Shown here piece by piece: positions 22,330 through 35,280 of a stretch of DNA of 64,000 bases; position 1 is the first letter of the stretch; each line of letters begins with the position of its first letter. Source of the stretch: Stromatinia cepivora (taxonomy: Eukaryota; Ascomycota; Leotiomycetes; Helotiales; Sclerotiniaceae); NCBI GenBank assembly GCA_014898415.1, contig RCTD01000012.1:868001-932000 (forward strand), read 5' to 3'. The translations under genes and the position numbers were made by a program. The notes beneath the pieces were generated by a model that saw nothing but the letters and a program-made list of their open reading frames with translations, did not search any database and was not told where the DNA came from.

Positions 22330-23600
22330 TGTATTTTTATCCTTTCGGAATAATCTTAGAATTGATATAAATATAATATTTGCTCCCCTAAACTTTGTAT
22401 ATTTTTATATTTGATATTATATTTGTAAAAGTTTTTGTAAAGAATTGATCTATTCTATTTATATTAAAATCAATATTAATATAATTTTTGATATAAATAT
22501 TATACTTTATAGTTTTATCTTAAAATTTTAATAATAATTCAGCTTTTTTTAGTATTGCTTTTATATCTATTTTTATAATCCTTATATTCTATTCTACAAA
22601 TCTATTTTAATATAAGGAAATAATTATTATAATTTCGGATTGTATATTTAATAATTATTCATGAATAGTTTATAAAAGTTCCAATATATTATCAATTCTA
22701 ACTATAATAATCTTTTCTTTAATAGCTAATTCTATCTCCTTTTTCCAAGTTTTCAATATTTAAATTATATTATCTTTTTGTTTAAATAGTATAATCCAAT
22801 TTATTTTTATATAATTATCGATGATCAATATAAAATAACGATTCTTTCAAATCGATTTTGGGAATAATTCTACAATATCGAAATATATAAATTTGAGTCT
22901 CTTTGATTTATACAGATTCAATTATTTCGAAATATAATTGATTATCTTAATAAATATATATACTTTGCAAATATTTAATTCAATTAAAACCTTTATTGGC
23001 TTAATTATATTGAATATTTTATATAGATTTTTAATCTTATCTGAATCTAGATAATTGAATCTTCGATATTATAATAAATATCTTTTTTTCTTCTTGAATA
23101 TTAATTCATTATCGATATCTTTGATATTATCGATTATCTTTAAAGAAAAGCCTTTTTCTTGATTATTTTGATATATATTCGAATAAAAAGCTATATCCTT
23201 ATATCCTTTAATTATATATAAAACTATATATATTCTGTTTTGTATTTTAATATGAATAATTTTCTTATTATCCTTTTTGAAATATATATGATAAAAGTTG
23301 AATTCCCTTTGTAATCCTATTTTGTAGATCCTTTTTCCTAATAACAAATTTACTTTTAACTCTAGTATATATAATATATTTGAAAATAGTATTTTAGAAT
23401 CATCTTTGTATATTATATTTATTAAACTCTAATAACGATAATATATTATTCCCTCATCAATCTTTATCCTTTGTTTAATAATAGAATCTATTAATCTGAA
23501 TAATAAAGATTAATCAAATATATATAAAGAAATATTTATATCGATATACTATTTACTAAAAGAAACCTTATTAATAATTTCCTTTATCAAATTATAATCT
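22330..23600 (-). pseudogene. Copia-B pre-integrase and integrase core
   Basis: An open 92-codon stretch (23347-23069) corresponds to the GAG-pre-integrase region (LLGKRIYKIGLQ). It continues through RFNYLDSDKIKNL (family H-rich zinc-binding start) to FIYFDIVELFP near 22.87 kb (family D[IV]xGPF, first catalytic Asp) and IDNILELL near 22.70 kb (second Asp block). TAA/TAG stops occur every few dozen codons. Confidence 0.75.
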
Positions 23601-23699
23601 TTCTTTATTATATCTTTAATATCAGAATCTAATTTAGAGATATTGTTAGTAGAATATATTTGGTTTTTCTTTTTGAAATAAATCTTCTTTGGATTCAAT

Positions 23700-24900
23700 A
23701 ATCTTTTACTTTTTTGATAATGAAAATAATTATAAAGGAATTTGTTGATTTATATTAAATATAGACAATCTTGTATATAATAATCTTTTTTTTGATATAG
23801 ATTGTAAATATTATTTGAAATCTCGAAATCTAGTTTTTGATATCGAAAAGTATATTTAGATCCTTTTGCAATTTATATTTGCTTTAATTTATTTTTAAAA
23901 CAAAATTCCTTAATCTACAAATATTTGATCTTATTATTGATATTAAAGTTGATTTGGATATCTAATATATCTATTACTCTTTGATAATCGATTAAAAGAT
24001 TATATATTAAAATTAAAAACAAAACAATATCTTGATATATTGATTAATAATTTTCGTTTATAACCCCTAATTTCTTTTTATACTTTTTCAATTTGTTTCA
24101 AATTTCAATAATGATTATATCGGGATGAATATCAGATTGGAATTTGAAGTTCTGGATTATTGTTATATATATATTGATTGTGATTATATTGATTCTAATA
24201 TATTTTGATTTAAGATATCTCTAGAGTATATATACTGTTGAATATTTGTTGGTAAGGGTTTTATTATTATTATTGAATGTTATATAGATATATAATAATA
24301 CATTCGTTTCGTTCTTTAAATATTTCGATTTCAATTCGATATTGTAATATATATGATTATTGATTTTATAAATAGATACTGTATTGGGTTCTACAATCTA
24401 TATATATTTGTTTAATATTTGATTAATTATATAAAACCATTTTTTCCTTTTCAATTATATCTTTGTTTATCTAAACTATCGTTTATAATTATTTTGATCG
24501 AATTTCGAAAGGTTGTTTGATTTCGATATTGTAAAGGTTTCTTATTATTTGATAAATATTAAAGATAGTTTTCAGATTTTTAAGATGATTTTAAAAAATA
24601 TATTATAAGTAAATTCAGGATAATAAAGAAATATAAAAAATAAAATAATAAGAAAATTCGTAAAATCGTATTATAATATATTTTCTTGTAATTATACGAA
24701 TTTGTTTTTCGCTTTATTATAATTCTATATCGGCGTTGTGTAGATTGTTTTCCGTTTTGATTTGTAATATTATAAATTATAAGTTATATTGTTATATTTC
24801 AATTCTGCTTCGATGATATTATATGAAAACTCTGATTTTCATTTTGTTTTATTTTTATTAGTTATATTAATCCTTTCTTGATTTGTTTTGCTTTCTAATC
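23700..24900 (-). pseudogene. Copia-B gag region
   Basis: Between the 5' LTR and the protease/pre-integrase region on the minus strand. The coding strand is A-rich. No diagnostic zinc knuckle could be read with confidence; assigned by position. Confidence 0.45.
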
Positions 24901-24927
24901 ACTATTATATAATCGGATCTTATAATC

Positions 24928-25093
24928 TATTAATTTTTAATATAGGAAATAATAATATTGTTGATTATATAGATTGAATTAAGGATTTATATTTCTAATA
25001 AAAGTAGAATTGAGGTTATCCTTAAATATGATCTGTGCATCATTATGATCACGTGACCTCAATTCTAATCCTATGATGGCCTCATTTCCAACA
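24928..25093 (-). repeat. 5' LTR of Copia-B (166 bp)
   Basis: The outer end (25040-25093) keeps tcacgtgacc... and gatggcctcatttccaaca, while the inner end reads tattaatttttaatatagg (converted from tgttaacttttggtgcagg). Confidence 0.95.
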
Positions 25094-25098
25094 AATAT

Positions 25099-26260
25099 AA
25101 ATATAATAAAATCCTAACTTCGATTTGAATTTCTTAATACGAATTATCCTTGAATAAAGATAATTTCCTAGAAGAGATAACTTCTTCTTCGGTATATTCG
25201 AATATTATTTTAATTATCTTCGAAAAGATTTATCTTGTAATTCGTTTTGTAAATCTAATAATTTAATTATTTCGTATTCAATTATATAATCAATTATAAT
25301 AGAAAATATATAATCTTGTTTTTGAACTTATAATACTATTAATATAATAAATTGTTAATAATTTTTTAAACTCTTTTGATATTTAATTATTATAGGATTA
25401 TGAAATAGTTTTTTAAAATTGTTATCCAATTTCTTTATCAAAGTATTATTATATATCAACTCGATTTCTAAAATGATTATTATTAGTATTCACTTAAAGA
25501 TATATATATATTTATATTTATCTCTTTATTTCTTTGTAATTTAAATACGATTAATATTATATTTCTTTATAATATTAATAGATTGATAAGTATCTTTCAT
25601 CTGATATACTAAATTGATGTTTATATCGTCCGGAGTATAATTCGATGATCAGGAAAGAAATGAATTATAGCTTTGGAATATATTAATATATCTTCTTTTG
25701 TTAAATGAATCGTCCATTTTGAATTATAATTATAATTTTAATTTTTTTTTCTTTTTTCTACTGTTTTTAAATTCAATATATTTATTAACGATAGAATCCT
25801 ATTCAAAATTATTAAATTCTATTTTATTACCAATTACAAATAATAAACTTTTAATTAACAATAATTACTAGCTCTATATAGGCTCCACTGAATTCAATAA
25901 TATATTTATCGAACTATAATTGTTGCCAAAAGTATTCGATTCTGTTTTAATCCCGCCCTCTTTATTATTGGAAAAGATTTCATTTGATTGATCTGTAAGT
26001 TCTGACTTATATAGATTTATACTTTCTTTAATATCTATAAAACCTTGATATAACTTTGAGATATTGAAATATATATTTTGTTTAAAAATTGAAAGATACT
26101 ATCGAAATGGTTTGAGTCTAGCTTCACGAATTTCCGCTCCAAAAGTATTAATATCAAGTTTTTTCGATTTTTTGTAAAAAGACTTAGATTTAAGATTTTA
26201 ATAGTATTTATATAAATAAGATTATCAAAAAATAATCCATTTTCTTATTTAAGATTATAA
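25099..26260 (-). pseudogene. Decayed minus-strand reading frame, product not recognised; apparent target of Copia-B
   Basis: Reading the minus strand from about 26.17 kb gives one frame running to 25099 with natural-looking protein (KKLDINTFGAEIREARLKPF; ISKLYQGFIDIKESINLYK). Stops are mostly TAA/TAG, with two TGA. At 25099 it meets the Copia-B duplication. Removing Copia-B and then the 141-bp solo LTR lets the same frame continue through 19615-19586 and 19434 leftwards (RYWGFGLRDILDIRK). So both elements seem to have landed in one gene. The true start, end and family are unknown, and because any AT-rich frame looks plausible this remains an inference. Confidence 0.4.
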
Positions 26261-27008
26261 GAAAGTTTTAATTATAAAAAAAAGAATATTATTTATATTT
26301 TATTTGCTATATTTTGTAATAGTAGAAATGAGACTCTCTTATTTAATGAATTTGATAATAGGGAATAATGAGATTCAATAGAGATTCAATATCTAAAGTC
26401 TTTTTTATATATTCGAGATTATATCTAATATTGATTAAAAGGAAGAAAGGATACTGATAAATTTATCTTCGAATAATATTATAAGATAATTTCTTTTAAA
26501 AGATATTATAAAATTATAAAAGAAAAGTAAAAAGAATTTTTATTTAATGATATTTTATTTATATTAGGTTTCAAGTTAACTGATACTCAAATATATTTTA
26601 TAAAAGAAAATTTCGATTAATTTGATTTTATTTATATTGAGATCAAGTTGTATTTCAGTTTAGGATTAGAATCTAGATAGATATTATTGATATTTTTTAT
26701 ATTTTGATAAAACTTTATTAAAAAGATTAATATTCTTGATCTTTTGGATTACTTTCAAAGTTTTAATTGATTTATTATTTTGATTTGATAATAATCTATA
26801 ATTGAGTATAATCTTAAATATAATAATTTTTAAAGTCTTTATCAATAACTTTATTAATTCTATAATCTCTTGTATAAACTTAAAAATATATTAATAGATT
26901 TCTTATAATATCTTTTATTTTCTTACTTCTGAATTATATAACAAATCCTCGATTATATCATTTGAATTATAAATTTAAAGCCTTTTGATAATTGAATGAA
27001 TAATAAAT

Positions 27009-27318
27009 TGTCACGGAAAGCCCTGTGATCCCCTGTATCCTACGAAGAATCAAAGCGTATACTTTCCAATCGGAATAAAGGATCTTCTAATCCTTACCAA
27101 TCTCTCCGATTGATAAGATAATCCTGATATATTAATAAATAAAGATTTAATTTAATTAAGATATATATCGATTAGATAATCATTCATTTGTTCTATATAT
27201 ATAATTCTTGATTCATATAATCAAGAACAAATTATTCAATTCTTTTATTCTACCAATCATATATATTATTTATTCCTTAATCTCTGAAAATACTTTATAA
27301 TTATACTATCCCATAATA
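27009..27318 (+). repeat. 5' LTR of Copia-A copy 2 (310 bp)
   Basis: The outer ~90 bp from tgtcacggaaagccctgtg are essentially unconverted. The inner end reads ccataata (from ccgtgaca). Confidence 0.95.
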
Positions 27319-28791
27319 ATTATAAATCTGATAACCTTTAATTTATATAATCTTCTATTCAATGATTATTGAATATTCAAAAAATCATTCTTAAAATATC
27401 ATTTTTATTTTATCTATAATTCAATATTCATATCAATTCAATTATTTTTATTCAATATAACAAAGAATCAAAACAATCTTCTTTTTATAATCTATATTCA
27501 ATAACCAAAATAATATTTATACTTGAAAAATAAATATTAAGTTCAAAGAATCTAGAATTCAATCAATCCAAAGAATAACTCATTTATTTCTATATCAATT
27601 ATATCTACTCCAAATTCCAATTTGATGAATAAACTTATCTATATTTAAATCGATTGATTTTCAATCAAATTATCTATTTTACCTTTCATTATTGATCTTC
27701 AAATCAAATATAATCAAAAGAAACAAATTCAATATTAAAAGGAATTCTCAGAATATTTTATAATAATTCAATTCAAAGAAAATATAAATGAAAATACAAA
27801 GATAAAAGATTCTGATGATAATATATCAGAATCCATTTCTAATAGATTCATTGTTCTATTCCCAATTATCTTTTAAAAAATCTTTTCTGAATTTGTTTTT
27901 CTTTAATTGAAATATTGATATTGATAATAAGAATATATATAGAATTATAAAGTTTTTTGTAATATTTATAAATAGATCGAATCATTAATTAATCAAATAT
28001 ATTTTATAAAACTATCCATTCTTAATCAGGGTATTACAATTCTTTTATTCAAAACAATTATCAATATATTCAAAAGAAAGTTCGTATCTATAATAATTAT
28101 TACCAAACTCGCAGTATTACAAGAATATTGATCTATTCTAATACAAATCTTATTCGATAGAATTAATCCTATCAAATAATATAAGGATTGAATTATAATC
28201 TATACCAAAGCTTTCGTATACAAGATCATTGAAATATAGAATAAAATCGTTTTCAATATTTTTTTACAAATTATTAATATCAAAATATTCCTAATCTAAA
28301 CAAATATTATAATTATATAAATCGAAATAAATAATCAATTCGGATTATCCAATCTCTTATTCAAATAATTCAGAGATGTTTTTGAAGAATTAATCTTTCA
28401 GGATTCTATTTCCTTAAAAACTAAAGAAAAAGTATATTCTATATTTATCTTTTCTTAAAATAATAAAAAGTTTAAAAAGAATAAAAAGAATATTAATTCT
28501 GAAAACAATTAAATGATCAAAAAGATCTAGAAATATTTTTATAAAATTGAATCTAAATGAAACAATGAAATTGATTATAATTATATTATTTATAATTATA
28601 AAATCATAGAATTAATACTTATTGAAAAGATTAATCTATTATTTAAAAGGATATTCAACAAAAATGAACTATAAATAATTAAGAATCGAACAAAATTATA
28701 TTCATAAAAGCAATTTCATTCTGATTAAATCAAAAAGAAATAAATAAAAAGTTTTATTGATCCTTTAGGATTTTCAATCAATATTATTATC
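27319..28791 (+). pseudogene. Copia-A copy 2 gag region
   Basis: Lies between the 5' LTR and the protease. The NQFGLSN-like stretch seen open in copy 1 is readable at about 28.33-28.47 kb with stops. No zinc knuckle could be read. Start codon not determined. Confidence 0.5.
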
Positions 28792-29130
28792 TTGGATATT
28801 CGATATAATCAATTAAAGGTATACTTTATAATAATGAGAATATATTATTTATCTAATAATATTTTGTTCGATAATTATAATACTATATATATTATAAATA
28901 ATATATCTTTATTAAATAATCATCAATATCGATTATTCAATCTTAATGATTTTGTAAAAGTAAGTATTTCCAACTTCCAAATCCTAAAATATAAGATTTA
29001 TATTATCAAAAAGATCATCAAAAAAGAAGATTATTTTAATAATAATCTAATTTTAAATAATATAATATTCATCTTTAATTTTCATATCAATATCATCTCA
29101 AAGACTCGATTGAAGAAAATTGATTTATAA
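28792..29130 (+). pseudogene. Copia-A copy 2 aspartyl protease region
   Basis: A 112-codon open piece. It contains NNILFDNYNTIYIINNISLLNNHQYR, matching the DSG.T.HI.ND.SLF pattern of Copia proteases. The catalytic D is present but the following S and G are lost (AGC to AAT, G to A). KEDYFNNNLILNNIIFI follows. The corresponding frame is open in copy 3 (44278-44664), and in copy 1 it is cut by Gypsy-A. Confidence 0.75.
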
Positions 29131-31200
29131 TTCTCAAAATATAATTATACTTTTTATAAAGGAGATTATATAAATAATATAATAATTATTCAATATATTT
29201 ATATTCAAAATCTTATATTCTTAAAATACAAATCATTTTCTATTTATTCGAATATTCTTTTATTTATTCTTATAAACAATTTTTTTATAATATATTCAAT
29301 AATAAATAGAAAAATAAATAAAGTATTCTATCGTTTTCGTAATTCATCTTTTCCAAAAGAAGATATAAATGAAATATAGTATAAATATTCCAAATATTTG
29401 AAAAAAGAAATTCTTGAATATTTAGTATTTACAATACAAAATATCAAAATAAAAAAATATTATTTGTTTTAATTATATCAATTATATTTGTATTTATATA
29501 AAGCAAATCATTTCTTATATTTTAAATGATCATCAATTATCTCAACCCTTTTACAAAATCTAATAGGATCTTTTTGATTTCGATAAAGAATATAACAATA
29601 TATTATAATTTTTATTAATCAAAGAAATATATTATAATAAGATCTTTTTATATTTAATTTATTACAAAATATATAACAAAATATTTATAATTATCCAAAA
29701 CTTTGTAATCTAAATTCATTATAAATATAGTCTAATGATTATAATAATTAAATAAAATAATAATATATCTATCATTGGAATTATAAAAGTAATATTATTT
29801 GAGAAATAAATTAAACAAAAAAATATTGAATTCAAACTATCCCTGTTTTATATATATAAACCCAATAAAGAATTAAAATATATAGAATAAGAAATAATTA
29901 CAAAACAAATAAAGATATAAATTATAATGGATTTATCGGATAAATTATAAATAAAAACGATACAAATTGTTATTTATTTATATAATATAAATCCTTTGAA
30001 AATCAAATTCTTTAAATTGTTTAATAAAGTATTTGATATATAATTCTATAATTACTTTTGTAAAAATAATCCCTTATTTATAAAGAAAATATCTGATAAT
30101 CTCCATTTCAATTAAAACAGAATCTATAACTATAAATATCGAATTTACTTTTTGAATAAAAACAGAAAAACTGGAATTAATAGGAAATAATACAAAATCA
30201 ATTTTTAAATATATATTGGATATTTAATGAGCTATATTTCAGATATATTGATCTATTATATATAGATATCCAAATTCGATAGAATTATTATCATTTGAAA
30301 TATAATGTTTAATAAGGAATTCATTTATTATATAGATTTCATTAATCGCATAATCGATATTTATATTATAGAAAAGTTTAAATAATTCATTAAAACCTTT
30401 GATTTATAAGATTATATCGAAATAAACAGAACAATTATTCAAAACAAGAATAATTATGAAAACTTTATTCATCTATTTATTTTTATAGATCGAAAAATCC
30501 TTAATTTATTTATTAAATATATTTCAGATCTATTATTTATAAATGAACTAATTTCAGGGGCAAATATAGATCTAAAAGATGATAATAGAAATAAAGAAAT
30601 CGATTTAGGATTATTTAATCTATTTAATTCTTTAAATGATAAAGATAAGATATATAATAAAGATATATAAATATTAATCGATTCTTTTATTGAAGAAATT
30701 AAAGAAGCCGATTTTTTCATTGAAAAGCAATTATATTTCGTGGGTAAAGATATTAATATTGTTTAAGAAAATGTTTATAATAATAATATAGATCCCGATT
30801 TTATTAAATATATTGATATAAAGAATATAAAATATAAGTTTATTGATTGTATCATTAATATTCTTTGTAATATATATAAAAGTAATCTAAAAACTATTTT
30901 AATTGATTAATTTCAATATTCTAAAAAGAAGTATATATATTGAAATGATCAATCAAAGTATTTCGTAAAAGAAATCCAATTATTATAAAGACTATTATAT
31001 TCTATATATTTATCTAATCGATTTATAAAGGATTTACGGATTTATAATTTCGAATAGATGTCTAAAAGAGCTTATATTATAAAGATTGAAATACTCAGGG
31101 CTTAGATCAATCTATCTGAATTTCAATTTTATAATTACTATTCAGAATCACTTCTTTTTCAGAAATCATTTGATTTTTGTATTCTAAAATAACCAATATA
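29131..31200 (+). pseudogene. Copia-A copy 2 integrase and integrase-RT linker, heavily decayed
   Basis: Positionally integrase. Its DDE residues could not be identified with confidence. From about 30.47 kb an acidic linker is readable (DSFIEEIKEADFFIEKQLYFVGKD) and matches, codon for codon, the open 77-codon stretch of copy 3 at 42637-42870. Stops are TAA/TAG. Confidence 0.55.
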
Positions 31201-31879
31201 TATACAAAAGCAATTATATATATAATAATATTATCAAAGAAACGATCCCAATATTGGATCTTATATAAGAATTGTTATATCTCAAAGAATAGGCTCAATA
31301 GAATTATCTTATTTAAATAATTTTCATTTTATATTCTGATTTGATTAATAAGGAATAAATAATATAAAGGAATATTTTTAATTTATAATAATTTATAATA
31401 TAATCATTATTGAAATTGAAACAAAACTATTATTGTCTTTTATTTAATTTATAATTAATAAATTATAAATAATATTACTTCCTCGAATTTATATATTTGT
31501 AATTCCAAAATTATTTTGTTTTTATTATTAATTAAAAGATTATCAAATAGAATATTGATTTAAATAGGATTGCAATTTTGAAATTAATAATTTTAAGATT
31601 AGGAAAACCTAATATGAAATCGATTCTAGATTGGAATTTATAAAATCAATTTTTTTTTAATAAATATTTATATATAAATATAATGATTAAGGTTTAATTA
31701 TCCGTTATTATTTATATTTAATAATATAAAGAGATTTTCAGATTAAAAGTATTATTGAAATTATTTATACTGTTATATTAGTAAATTGATCATTTTGAAT
31801 TGTAATAGTAATTATCGTTAAATATAATTTCGAAACAAAACAATACAATATAATCAATATCTTTATCAATATTTTATAT

Positions 31880-33090
31880 AATCCTTTCAATATTCCAATT
31901 ATATATTATCTATTTAATAAATACAAAATCCTAAATAAAAATATTATAATCAATCAAGTTCTATATGATCTATAAGATTCCTTAGTTATATAGTTTAGGG
32001 ATTTTATTCAGATATTCGAGAAATTAGAATTGGTATAATATAAGAAAGAATTATGTTTATATATTAATCCAAAGTATATTATTAGAATTCTTTTTTTTGT
32101 AAATAATGTTTAGATTATTTATTATAAGAAAAACGAATCAATTATCATAAAGATTATCGAAGGAATCAAAGCTATATATGAATTACAAGATCTAGAAAAC
32201 ATTAAATAGTTTCTAGGTATATATATATTCTATAATCGATTCAATAAAAAACTATGATTAATCTATAATATATATATTGAAAAGATTACTAAGAAATTCA
32301 AAGCAATAAATAAAACAATAAGTATTCCATTCCCAATAATGATATTTCGGAAAAATCAGAGTTAAGCTCCTATATATATTATAAAAATATATCAAAAGAA
32401 AATGGGATCAATATTATATATTATAATTATTATAAAAGTGAATATATTATTCATTATTTCGCAATTGAATCATTATTTGATCAATTTATCGAACGATTAT
32501 ATAAAAGCTATTGATTATTATTTATAATATCTATAGAATATAAGATATTTCGTAATCCAATATAACGATAATCAAATACTATAATTTCTTGTTTTTTTAG
32601 ATATTTCTTTTACAAATGATCCAAATATTCATTGATCATTCTAAGAATATATTATATTTCTTTTTGGTAATTTAATCATATAGAAAATATCCAAGCAAGA
32701 TATTATGACCATCTCGATTATCGAAATGGAGTTTCTCAGAATCGAATATATATCAAAAAAAACTATAGCAACCTTATATTTTTTAAAAGAGATCGATTTA
32801 ATAATGAAAGAATTTGTAACGATCTTTTACAATAATCAGCAAATGATCAAATTGATAATCGATAAGAACGAATAGATCATTACAAAACTATATTATATCG
32901 ATATCCAAAATATATAATTATATCAAGAATATTCAAAAGGGAACTTTTATATAATCTATTTATTAATCATCGATATAATTATTGATAAGCTTATTAAGAA
33001 TCTTATAAAACAAAAGTTCGAATATTTCTGATCCCTTTTCAATCTACAAAATATAAACAATAGGATTATAGAACTTGAATAATGACAATC
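31880..33090 (+). pseudogene. Copia-A copy 2 reverse transcriptase and RNase H
   Basis: Landmarks in order: ELCLYINP, ILFFVNNVQI near 32.09 kb (family FVDDV, both catalytic Asp changed to Asn by G-to-A), IKAIYELQDLENIK and FLGIYI, KNQS, KKMGSILYI, ISQLNHYLINLSNDY, then the RNase H block with ISLFGNLII, KISKQD, TIFYNNQQ (family YCDNQQA), TKLYYIDIQ (family TKHIDI) and the tail FNLQNINNRI. Trp and Gln positions have become stops. This is a typical ascomycete Copia pol end. Confidence 0.9.
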
Positions 33091-34965
33091 TGAATTATAA
33101 AGTTTAAATAACGATAATCTGAAGCTTATAATTCTTTCCTTTAATATAAATAGAATAAATCCTATTTGATATCCTAAATCATTATATTTTTCTATAATAC
33201 ACTTCAATTTATATACTCTATATCCATTCAGAAATAAAGAATAATCAAAATCAATCATTCCTTCATTCTTCATTTTTCTATCCTCAAAAAAAGATAAGCT
33301 TTTTTCTAAATTCAATAATTTGAAATTCAAATAAAAGAATCTCAAGATTATCTATAATAATCAATAAACAAAGAACAATTAAAACAATCAAAACTATTAA
33401 TATTATCAATATTATAAAAACTAAAAAACTATCCCTCCTTTCCCTTTTCTTCAGATATATTATCTACTTCTTTTTCCTTTTCTTTTTTATCATTCTCTTT
33501 TTCTTATCTTTATTATTATTCTCCGAAATTATAATATACTTTTTCTATTTAGTTTTTTAAGGATTTCAATGAATAATATAATAAAGAAAAAAAGAACAAT
33601 AATATAGAGGCAAAAAAACAACTTCTTTTTTCTCTTCGATCTTCAATATCATTTTTATCGTAATCCTATATCCTTACTTGAATTATACAATCAACGATTA
33701 ATATACTATAAAAATAGAAAATAAATAAAGAATTTATTTTCGAATTTTGCTGATAAATAATGATATAATAATCTGCCAAAAAATAAAGGAAAACCAGCAA
33801 AAAAGTATATAAATGAATATTATAATTCCAATATCAATAATTATTCGGTTTAAAAGAATCAATAAAATATTCACTATAGAAATTATATCTTTTAATAATC
33901 AACGATTTTAAATATCGAATATATAAATAATCATTCCTTTCTTTACAATTCCCTTTATCCCTTATTTTGATTAAAAAACCAATAACTTTCAACAATCTTT
34001 TTTCTTTCTCTTCTTTATCTAATTTATCATCCGAAAAACCTGATATCGAAGAATCGAATAGATCGTTATTATCAAATAAAGAAATCTTTCCTTTTTTCTT
34101 TTCTTTATCAAACAACTCTTATTTCAATAATTACAAATATAAAATTAATAAAACCTTTCAATTATATAATAAAATTCAAAAACAAAATCTACCTCCAAAT
34201 TATTACCTGAATCTATAATAAACAATTGATTACAATAAACAATAATTCCTTCAATTAAAAAGAACGATTTCTAAAATAAATAACTATATATCATTTTAAA
34301 AGCAAATTTAATTAAATTATACTCCTGAAAATCAATATTTTAGTTTATTATCTATACTAAATTCATTAATTCTTTCTACTCGACTTATTGATCCTTTAAA
34401 GGAATACTAGAATCTTCTTTTGTATTCGATTCTTTCAAAGTTTTCTTTTCAACCATTATTTATTTAATATAATTGAAATTCGTTTGTTTAACCTTTTTAA
34501 ACCCCGAAATTTTAGATATAATAATAATCAATAAAAATTTGATTAAAACAAAAACGAAAATACAAAAAGGAGATTTATATACCTTTAAAAATTCATTCAT
34601 TTTATTTCGCCATTATAATCAATATACTATAATCTAATAATTATAAATATTTTCAATTATTATATTATAAGATCGATTATTTTTTTGTATTCTTTTAATG
34701 AAAAACTTTCTTTTTATTATTCAAAATCTTGATTTCGAAGAATATTATAGATAGTAAATCGAAGATTAAAAGAAATTTGTGATTTATATATAATCAAATT
34801 CTTCCTTATTCCAAGAATATCAGGATTATTTCAGGTTTATACATTATATTATTCCTTTATTGATATCTATTTATAATTGTTTTATATATTCCTTTATAAA
34901 TCAATTGAATTATTATTTTCTATACCTTTCCATTTGTTTCAGATCGCCTTTCGATCTAAGGAATG
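33091..34965 (+). other. Unexplained ~1.9-kb segment between pol and 3' LTR of Copia-A copy 2
   Basis: Copia elements normally end soon after RNase H, but here 1.9 kb follows. Both strands can be read. Sense strand: a frame with LIKKPITFNNLFSF, KPDIEESN and LPPNYYLNL, whose interruptions in both copies are nearly all TAA/TAG. Antisense: an ATG at 34600 leads to a hydrophobic stretch (FCIFVFVLIKFLLIIII) and then open pieces at 34115-33834 and 33345-32956 in shifted frames. The matching segment in copy 3 (38552-40440) has identical spacing: 485 bp from antisense start to the second piece and 1,255 bp to the third. Which strand codes, if either, cannot be settled by eye. Confidence 0.6.
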
Positions 34966-35275
34966 TATTACAGAAAACCCTGTAATCCTTTATATCCTAC
35001 AAAAAATCAAAGTATATGTTTTCCAATCGAAATAAAGAATCTTCTAATCCTTACTAATCTCTCCGATTGATAAAATGATCCTGATATACTAATAAATAAA
35101 GATCTAATTTAATTAAAGTATATATCGACTAAATAATTATTTATTTATTCTATATATATAACTCTTGATTCATATAATCAAAAACAAATCATTCAATTCT
35201 TTTACTCTACCAATCACATATACCACTTATTCCCCGATCCCTGAAAGTGCTCTGTAATCATACTATCCCGTGATA
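34966..35275 (+). repeat. 3' LTR of Copia-A copy 2 (310 bp)
   Basis: The inner end is converted (tattacagaaaacc from tgtcacggaaagcc). The outer ~70 bp (ttccccgatccctgaaag ... cccgtgata) are mostly unconverted. Confidence 0.95.
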
Positions 35276-35280
35276 TAAAT

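Larger units (their letters stand above)
19621..25093 (-). mobile_element. Copia-B: Ty1/Copia retrotransposon, 5,473 bp, decayed
   Basis: 166-bp LTRs at both ends and a perfect duplication aatat (19616-19620 and 25094-25098). On the coding (minus) strand the LTR starts tgttggaaatgaggcc and ends accaaaagttaaca. Domain order on the minus strand is gag, protease, pre-integrase, integrase, RT, RNase H, as in Copia. Its RT differs clearly from Copia-A. Frames contain numerous TAA/TAG stops, so it is dead, but its RT catalytic box is still intact. Confidence 0.95.
27009..35275 (+). mobile_element. Copia-A copy 2: complete Ty1/Copia retrotransposon, 8,267 bp, decayed
   Basis: 310-bp LTRs (27009-27318 and 34966-35275) and a perfect duplication taaat (27004-27008 and 35276-35280). 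The plus-strand order is gag, protease, integrase, a long linker, RT and RNase H, as in Copia. The pol domain ends near 33.09 kb, leaving about 1.9 kb of unexplained sequence before the 3' LTR. Two other copies are in the window (1-10185 and 38243-57619, both minus). Having several copies explains why RIP struck. All frames are broken. Confidence 0.95.

Noticed and set aside
30469..30720. Minus-strand 83-codon stretch in Copia-A copy 2 and its plus-strand twin at 42683-42913
   Set aside because: Both are antisense to the acidic integrase-RT linker, which is recognisable on the coding strand of each copy.
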